A model generated the notes under the pieces. That model saw only the letters and a list, made by a program, of their open reading frames with translations. It was not told where the DNA came from and made no database searches. Made by a program: the position numbers and the translations under genes. DNA of 38,290 nucleotides from an uncultured Bacteroidota bacterium (GTDB lineage: Bacteria; Bacteroidota; Bacteroidia; Bacteroidales; F082): contig CAJXKB010000022.1 of the NCBI GenBank assembly GCA_913055825.1, forward strand, positions 1 to 38,290, read 5' to 3'. Positions 32,802 through 38,290 of the stretch are shown here, piece after piece (the first letter of the stretch is position 1; each line of letters starts with the position of its first letter).

Positions 32802-34904
32802 ATGGAAAAACTTGACGATAATAGCTTGTTAGAAATGCTCGATGCTTGTGCCGTTTGGCTTGATAAGAATGGAAATATCCTGGAAGTCAACGGTGCTATA
32901 TCGAAAATGCTGCAGGGTCAGCATTCAGTAATGACCGGACGGCCTTTTAGAGATTGGTTAGCGTTTGGTACCGAAACCAACCGCGCTTCCTATTCCGATT
33001 TTCTGGCAGGTAACATGGAAGTCTCCGATGTGGAGCTGCATCAGGTGAGTTTAAAAGACGGAGATGGGAATTTGTTTCCGGTTTCTTTGCGGGTCATTAA
33101 AAATGAAGCAGGATTTGTGGTACTTTGTAAAGATTTGAGCTTGCTATCCAATTTTCAATCCATTAGTTTCATCGAAAACGGTTTGGATGACGATTTAGGG
33201 AGGATTAACAAGTCAAATATGATGATCAATATTGTTAATCTATTGGCAGAGATGGCACATAGCGAGTTTGCTTATTTGTTTTTAACACCATCAGATTCAG
33301 CAACCCGACCTCAATTGTATTTCTCTGACAAGGTTTTTGTAAAGTATCCTTTGCCTCAAATTCCTGATAATTTCAACATCGAATCAGCGGGTCTCTGGGT
33401 GCGCCCCATTATTGATCAAAAAGAGTTGGTGATGAATAACATCAACAATGATGAATTTTATATTTTTAATGAAATCATTACCTTAAATCGCATGATGGCT
33501 GTCCCCGTCATTATCGGGGAAAAGGTGACCGGTGTAATGGGTGTGGTCAATAAAACCGCCGAGTTTGATAGGGTCGATTTGGCAAGTTTAAAAGCACTGG
33601 CCCATCGTTTTGCACGCATGCTTGAATTTTACAACCTAAAAGAATCGTTTGGCGAGGTCAGACGAAAACTGCAGCAAACGGAAGTGAAAATGTTGTCGCT
33701 CAGCAATAAACTGCTTTTGACGGAAGAAAAACTTGACCAAACTAAAAAAGAACTGGATGAAGCATTGGCCAATGCCGAGAGCGATAAGAAGGTTAAAACG
33801 GCTTTGCTCAATAACCTGAGTCAGGAAATTAGAAGTCCGATGAATGCTATCGTGGGCTTTTCGGATATGCTGAGTCAGGAAAAAGTGGAAGAAAAAGAAC
33901 GTGAGGAGTTTATTAAGATTATTGACAGCAGCAGTAAACATATGTTGGAAATTGTCAATAACATTATGGACTATTCCAAACTAAAGTCGGGAAGTCTGGA
34001 GATTCTCGCTCGTGAACATTCATTGAATAAATTGATGATGGACGTTTATCTGATGAATTATCCCATCGTTAAATCAAAACTGCGTCAGCGGGTAAAATTT
34101 GAATACAGTACACAGTTGCCTGATGGTGAGGATATTGTGCTGATAGATGATTCAAGGGTAAAGCAAGTGTTGGACAACCTGATCATCAATGCGATAAAAA
34201 ACACCAGCCATGGGCAAATAAAATTTTACTACGAATTAAAGGGGAAAGCCTATATTCAATTTGCCGTGTCGGATACCGGTACAGGAATTCCAAAAAAACA
34301 GGCGGCCGAATTGTTTGCTAAAAAAGATATTGATCCAAAACAAATAGGTTCGCAACAGGATGGGATGGGGCTTGGCTTGATTCTTTCCAAAGGAATGATT
34401 GAATTGATGGGGGGTGAAATCTGGTTTGAAACAAAATTGAAGAAGGGGACAACTTTTTATTTTACCATTCCGTATGAACCTGCAGCTTCACCTTCATTGA
34501 GCAATGTGATAAGGAATATCGATTTGAAAGCAAAACTGGTGGGTAAAAAGATTTTGATTGTGGATGATGAGCCCATGAGTTATCAATTGCTTAAGCGGAT
34601 GCTTGCCGTAACAGGTGTTGATGTGATGCATGCTGTAAATGGTTTGGAAGGCGTCGAATTGGTAAAAGCCAACTCAGATATCGACTTAGTACTGATGGAT
34701 TTGAGGATGCCGGTTATGGACGGTTTTACAGCAACCCGGGAAATAAAAAAAATAAACAGTGTTGTGCCGGTGGTGGCCGAAACTGCTTTTTCGATGTACG
34801 AAGAAGAGCAAAAAGCCAGAGAGGCGGGATGTGACGACTTTATTACGAAACCCATTAGCAAGGAACGCTTGTTGCTCACCGTGATGGAACATGTCTTTAA
34901 ATAG
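32802..34904 (+). CDS. Hybrid histidine kinase lacking the phospho-accepting His (pseudokinase)
   Basis: The protein has 700 residues when started at ATG 32802; a GTG at 32796 is possible. No membrane helix is seen. Order: PAS (about 8-110), GAF-like (about 150-280), coiled coil (about 285-325), HisKA (about 330-395), HATPase (about 430-560), receiver (about 585-700). In the HisKA H-box the usual SHE-R-x-P reads LSQEIRSP: the His is Gln341, codon CAG at 33822-33824. The ATPase part keeps its N-box (NLIINAIKN), DTGTGI and GMGLGL, so ATP binding is likely. The receiver is intact with Asp633 and Lys in TKP. It starts ten bases after the regulator gene and is likely co-transcribed with it. It cannot donate phosphate by the normal route and may instead receive it or act as a sensor scaffold. 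Confidence 0.88.
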   Translation: MEKLDDNSLLEMLDACAVWLDKNGNILEVNGAISKMLQGQHSVMTGRPFRDWLAFGTETNRASYSDFLAGNMEVSDVELHQVSLKDGDGNLFPVSLRVIKNEAGFVVLCKDLSLLSNFQSISFIENGLDDDLGRINKSNMMINIVNLLAEMAHSEFAYLFLTPSDSATRPQLYFSDKVFVKYPLPQIPDNFNIESAGLWVRPIIDQKELVMNNINNDEFYIFNEIITLNRMMAVPVIIGEKVTGVMGVVNKTAEFDRVDLASLKALAHRFARMLEFYNLKESFGEVRRKLQQTEVKMLSLSNKLLLTEEKLDQTKKELDEALANAESDKKVKTALLNNLSQEIRSPMNAIVGFSDMLSQEKVEEKEREEFIKIIDSSSKHMLEIVNNIMDYSKLKSGSLEILAREHSLNKLMMDVYLMNYPIVKSKLRQRVKFEYSTQLPDGEDIVLIDDSRVKQVLDNLIINAIKNTSHGQIKFYYELKGKAYIQFAVSDTGTGIPKKQAAELFAKKDIDPKQIGSQQDGMGLGLILSKGMIELMGGEIWFETKLKKGTTFYFTIPYEPAASPSLSNVIRNIDLKAKLVGKKILIVDDEPMSYQLLKRMLAVTGVDVMHAVNGLEGVELVKANSDIDLVLMDLRMPVMDGFTATREIKKINSVVPVVAETAFSMYEEEQKAREAGCDDFITKPISKERLLLTVMEHVFK

Positions 34905-34986
34905 GGTAGTCCAAACAATGCCCGGAGTGATGGGTTTTGCAAAGAAAATTTTTTGATCTCAATACTTTGAAAGCTGATGCTTAAAG

Positions 34987-35205
34987 TTAGGTTTTTTTGG
35001 GTTTAATACCTGATGAGGTGCTTTCTTTGGGTGTTTTTTCGGGGTTGCTTTCAGCTGTTCGTTTCATGAGAAGAATTCCTGCGCCGGTTCCGAAGGCTAT
35101 GCCAAAACTAAGCCAAAAGGCCAAATGATGGGTTAAAACCCCAAGTAGTGTTCCGAACACGACACCATAAATTGTCCCAAATACTTGTTTCTTTTCTGCT
35201 TTCAT
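34987..35205 (-). CDS. Small membrane protein, two helices
   Basis: The 72-residue protein has two glycine-rich hydrophobic segments (about 9-27, FGTIYGVVFGTLLGVL, and about 29-47, FWLSFGIAFGTGAGILLM), and a charged, Pro/Ser/Lys-rich tail (about 50-72). The N-terminus is basic. Gly-zipper spacing suggests tight helix packing. I recognise no family. It lies between two kinase genes and is convergent with the pseudokinase gene. It is transcribed in the same direction as the second kinase, 67 bases after its stop. Confidence 0.6.
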   Translation of the reverse strand: MKAEKKQVFGTIYGVVFGTLLGVLTHHLAFWLSFGIAFGTGAGILLMKRTAESNPEKTPKESTSSGIKPKKT

Positions 35206-35272
35206 CTGTTGGTAATAGGGTAACTTGTTAATTTATTTTTCAGTGGGCTGAACGGACGTGATGGAGGTTTCC

Positions 35273-38083
35273 TCATTCAATCGTTAAGTGTCCTGATTTT
35301 AAATCTTCAGCCATTTGTTCGAGGGCACGTTTAAGGGTTGTTTCTACTTTTTCAAGAAGTGGCTCCACCTTGTCATTGGTGGTGCCATGTTTAGTGAAAT
35401 CTTCGAGTTGTTGCAATACATCACCTAAATCAGCTACGCGCATCAATCGAACCGGGGTTTTTAGTTTATGAGCGGCATCACTAAATTGTTTCCATTGTTG
35501 AGATTCGAAATTTTGTCGTAAAAGACGAAGTGTTTCGGGCATTAATTCAGTAAATGACTTTACGGATGCTTTGATGCTATCCTGGTCGTTGTCGTACAAA
35601 TTACTGAGTCCGGTCAGGTCATATAATTTTTTATCCATTTCAGTTTTTTTGTTTAGATTGGTCGATTGTTGCTTATTATCAGCAGATTTTCCGGCCAGAT
35701 ATTTTATTAGTTTTTGTCGTAATTCGGCCGATTTGAAGGGTTTGGTCACATAGTCGTTCATGCCGGCTTCCATGCATTCATCAATGGTTTCTTTCAGGGC
35801 TTCTCCGGTCATGGCAATGATAGGCCCCTGCCATCCCTGTTTCCTGATAAGCTTGGTGGCCTCTATTCCATTCATGTTGGGCATACGCAAATCCATCAAA
35901 ATCAGCTCGATGGTCGCGCCATTCTGTTTTATTTTCTCAATAGCCAATTCGCCATCTTCAGCCGTCAGGCAACGAATACCCCATTTTTCAATCATCGGGG
36001 TAAAAGTTTGCAGGTTGAACACCGCATCATCAACCATTAAAACGGTTTTCCCCTTAAGTTGTTCGGTCGATACGGCATCAGATTGGTTGGTTTTTGTGGA
36101 CGAAATTTTTATGCTACTTTGGCTTAAGGGGAGTTCAAAATAAAATTTGGAGCCTACATTTTTAATGCTTTCAACGAAAAGTTGTCCTCCCATTTTATCC
36201 ACCAACTCTTTCGAAATGGCCAGGCCCAGTCCGGTGCCACCATATTGTCGGTTGGTAGCTGCTGATTCCTGGATAAACCGGTTGAAAATTTTATCGATCC
36301 GATCAGGAGCAATTCCAATTCCCGAATCTTCCACCGTAAATTTCACCCGTTGGAGTTTGTTTTTTGACGAAATAAGGGAACATCGTAACATAACAAAGCC
36401 CGAATCGGTAAATTTAATGGCGTTGCTAATTAAATTGTTGATGACTTGCGTAAATCGTTTTTCATCTCCCAAAACCGAAGGTTTGATGTTTGTGTCAAAC
36501 TCAAGCCCGAGGTTCAGCCTTTTTTGTTCTGCTTTGGGTTGCCAACTGGCAATAATGTTTTTACAGGTGGCATAAAGGTCGAAGGGCGTGTTTTCGAGGA
36601 TAATTTGGTCGGCTTCAATTTTTGAAAAGTCAAGAATATCATCGATTATGGCTTTGAGGTTTTCCGAGGATATCTTTAACCGGTTAATGGTGTTGCGGGT
36701 CGTTGGGTCTACCTTCAGTGTTTCAAGAAGTTCAATATTCCCAACAATAGCGCTTAAGGGATTCCGTAACTCATGGCTCATCATCGAAAGAAACTGGGTT
36801 TTGGCATCACTGGCCATTTCGGCTTCTATACGGGCTTTTGTAAGTATTTGTTCAAGGTGTTTACGTTCATTAATATTCTCGAACGTAACAACATAATTTG
36901 AAATCTCTCCTTTCAGATTCCTAATGGGTTTTAAATGAACGTAATTCCAGATGAGTTGCTCATTTTTGGTTTTTACTTGTACCTCACCATGCCATTCCTG
37001 GCCGGCGATGAGGGTGTTCCGTATTTCGTTGACCAGTTGTTCTTTACCGGATTCTTCGGGCAGGAGAAAGGAGGGTTTGGTGCCCTTAATTTCATCTGCT
37101 TTATACCCACTCATGCTGGAAAACTGTTCGTTGGAAAGTACGATAGCCCTTTGGGAATTGAGCAGCAATGCCGAGCTTGGCCATTCGAGGATGATTTGTT
37201 TATACCCGTCGTCCTCTTTTGTTTGACCTTCTTGTCCGGCATATGACAAAGGAGTTTGTTTCTGGTTTCCTTGTCCCTGGCTGTTGGTAGTTAAAAAGAA
37301 TCCGATTATTTTTTGGTTGTCAAACCTGGCGTTAAACAGAAACAACAATTCCTGGTTGTTCTTTCCTTTTAGTTTTACCGGATAATTATTGAGTGAACCA
37401 TACTCCTTAACATAATTGAAGATGCTTTCTGCTTCAAAATTATCGATAAATAGTTCCGTAAATTGATGACCTATGAGCTGATCTGCGGAAAATTTCAGTA
37501 AACTGCTGCCGGGTGAGATAAAGCTCACAATGGATTGGGTGAGGGTATCGATTTCTAAACAGGCAAAATCAAATGGTGGGTCTTGTTTTGTTTTTTTTGT
37601 TGATAAAGTGCCCGCTTTTTTGTACTCTGTTTTGCTAATCAGGAGAATACGTTCGTTTAGACTATTGTTTAGCCAATCAATCACGGAAAAAATGGCAGGA
37701 TTAAGGCTGTTATGGTCTCCTAAAATTTCCAAAATTCCCCACTGCCCGATTTTAAAGAGCATGATTGTTTTGTTAGTGGAAGATTGAGAATCGGCCACTA
37801 CCACTTCATGGTTTAGCTCCAAAAAATTGTTGGTCATGGTTTTTGGGAGTATTTCGTCCCAGTTATAAAAACTTGTTTCAGCTGCTTCACCACTGAACGT
37901 GAAACGCTGGTAAGTTTCGGTTGAGGTAAAAACGGCCGGCCAATTCGGTTTCACCCACAGCCGGATGTTCAGCGGATTAACCACTTTCTCCAAGCTTTGT
38001 CCATACCATTCAAGGCATTTCTGCTTGTCATTAAATTTGTTCAGCCCTTTGGCAGTATTTAGTAAAGCTTGAATTTTATTCAT
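35273..38083 (-). CDS. Hybrid histidine kinase with receiver and Hpt domains
   Basis: The 936-residue cytoplasmic protein has no clear membrane helix. Order: an unassigned sensor-like N-terminus (1-160), two PAS-like domains (about 165-275 and 300-415), HisKA with His437 (MMSHELRNP), HATPase (about 540-655: NLISNAIKF, DSGIGI, GTGLGL), receiver (about 680-800) with Asp731 (LILMDLRMP) and Lys in TKPF, and a C-terminal Hpt domain (about 830-925) with His872 in AAHKLKTP. This is a complete His-Asp-His relay that can pass phosphate to a separate receiver. It is the only intact histidine kinase in the window. Promoter box at 38140. It probably forms a unit with the small membrane protein gene downstream. 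Confidence 0.92.
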   Translation of the reverse strand: MNKIQALLNTAKGLNKFNDKQKCLEWYGQSLEKVVNPLNIRLWVKPNWPAVFTSTETYQRFTFSGEAAETSFYNWDEILPKTMTNNFLELNHEVVVADSQSSTNKTIMLFKIGQWGILEILGDHNSLNPAIFSVIDWLNNSLNERILLISKTEYKKAGTLSTKKTKQDPPFDFACLEIDTLTQSIVSFISPGSSLLKFSADQLIGHQFTELFIDNFEAESIFNYVKEYGSLNNYPVKLKGKNNQELLFLFNARFDNQKIIGFFLTTNSQGQGNQKQTPLSYAGQEGQTKEDDGYKQIILEWPSSALLLNSQRAIVLSNEQFSSMSGYKADEIKGTKPSFLLPEESGKEQLVNEIRNTLIAGQEWHGEVQVKTKNEQLIWNYVHLKPIRNLKGEISNYVVTFENINERKHLEQILTKARIEAEMASDAKTQFLSMMSHELRNPLSAIVGNIELLETLKVDPTTRNTINRLKISSENLKAIIDDILDFSKIEADQIILENTPFDLYATCKNIIASWQPKAEQKRLNLGLEFDTNIKPSVLGDEKRFTQVINNLISNAIKFTDSGFVMLRCSLISSKNKLQRVKFTVEDSGIGIAPDRIDKIFNRFIQESAATNRQYGGTGLGLAISKELVDKMGGQLFVESIKNVGSKFYFELPLSQSSIKISSTKTNQSDAVSTEQLKGKTVLMVDDAVFNLQTFTPMIEKWGIRCLTAEDGELAIEKIKQNGATIELILMDLRMPNMNGIEATKLIRKQGWQGPIIAMTGEALKETIDECMEAGMNDYVTKPFKSAELRQKLIKYLAGKSADNKQQSTNLNKKTEMDKKLYDLTGLSNLYDNDQDSIKASVKSFTELMPETLRLLRQNFESQQWKQFSDAAHKLKTPVRLMRVADLGDVLQQLEDFTKHGTTNDKVEPLLEKVETTLKRALEQMAEDLKSGHLTIE

Positions 38084-38139
38084 GGTTTTTCCTTGCCTCT
38101 TCCGATTTTACTTAGCCTGATAAGTTAACGCAGGGTCAA

Positions 38140-38147
38140 CAAAGCTA
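38140..38147 (-). promoter_or_regulatory. -7 promoter box of the hybrid kinase gene
   Basis: TAGCTTTG on the minus strand is an exact TAnnTTTG match 56 bases before the ATG. A TTG lies further upstream than the usual distance. Confidence 0.4.
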
Positions 38148-38210
38148 CAAATTTTTTAACATGCTTTTCCTTACATCCGCAACAAAGCGATTAACAATTC
38201 AGATCAAATA

Positions 38211-38235
38211 ACTGTGCAATAATAAATTGCACAGT
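38211..38235. promoter_or_regulatory. Perfect inverted repeat upstream of the hybrid kinase gene
   Basis: ACTGTGCAAT (38211-38220) and ATTGCACAGT (38226-38235) are perfect inverse copies around AATAA. There is no T-run as in a terminator. It could be an operator for a dimeric regulator, or the end of a gene that lies beyond the window. Confidence 0.45.
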
Positions 38236-38290
38236 ATTTAACCTGATAAAAATTTCACTTATTTTAGTGGTACGAACAACAAAACAGGTG

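Noticed and set aside
34905-34986. Terminator between the convergent pseudokinase and small membrane protein genes
   Set aside because: No stem-loop with a T-run could be found by eye.
1-38290. tRNA, rRNA, riboswitch or CRISPR array
   Set aside because: No cloverleaf, rRNA-like segment, known riboswitch core or regularly spaced repeats was recognised on either strand.

Overview
The window looks like a chromosomal segment of a member of the Bacteroidota. The evidence is two proteins with type IX secretion system (T9SS) C-terminal sorting domains, Bacteroidota-type promoter boxes (TAnnTTTG), no recognisable Shine-Dalgarno sequences, and typical Bacteroidota family members (DUF1972 glycosyltransferase, TIGR01212 radical SAM, POT transporter). 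I cannot place a genus. No tRNA, rRNA, CRISPR array or intact insertion sequence was seen.

Layout. (1) 1-3.7 kb is AT-rich and accessory in character: the 3' part of a fibronectin type III protein, a small predicted outer-membrane barrel protein and a secreted esterase with a C-terminal TPR. Two diverged 93-bp copies of a repeat flank the esterase. (2) 4.0-10.5 kb is one giant secreted gene (2159 aa) with CARDB/DUF11-like domains, seven VCBS/FG-GAP repeats, an ASPIC/UnbV domain and a T9SS sorting domain. (3) 10.7-14.1 kb is housekeeping: a SpoU/TrmH RNA methyltransferase, a radical SAM protein and a peptide transporter. A nested palindromic element and a bidirectional terminator lie between them. 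(4) 14.2-31.2 kb is a Wzx/Wzy-type exopolysaccharide or O-polysaccharide cluster. It has a MraY/WecA-like initiating transferase, four glycosyltransferases, a hexapeptide acyltransferase, an unusual 848-aa protein with kinase-like, nucleotidyltransferase-like and thymidylate-kinase-like parts, a Wzy/ligase-type membrane protein, a tiny T9SS cargo, a Wzx flippase, a Wzc-like co-polymerase/kinase and a Wza-like export lipoprotein. A small receiver protein sits at each end. (5) 31.4-38.1 kb is a signalling block: an NtrC-type sigma-54 activator, a hybrid kinase whose phospho-accepting His is replaced by Gln, a small membrane protein, and an intact hybrid kinase with receiver and Hpt domains.

How the genes may work together (inference). 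The initiating transferase loads a sugar phosphate on undecaprenyl phosphate. The glycosyltransferases and acyltransferase build the repeat unit, Wzx flips it, the Wzy-like protein polymerises it, and Wzc/Wza control length and export. The NtrC-type regulator may control these genes through sigma-54: a good -24/-12 element lies before the 848-aa gene, and the heptamer TGGCACA precedes three of the transcription units. Because the hybrid kinase beside the regulator cannot use a normal HisKA histidine, the phosphoryl group may come from the intact kinase-receiver-Hpt protein further right. The most promising unusual items are the 848-aa fusion, the His-to-Gln pseudokinase pathway, the membrane-anchored receiver and the near CTD-only T9SS cargo inside the polysaccharide cluster.
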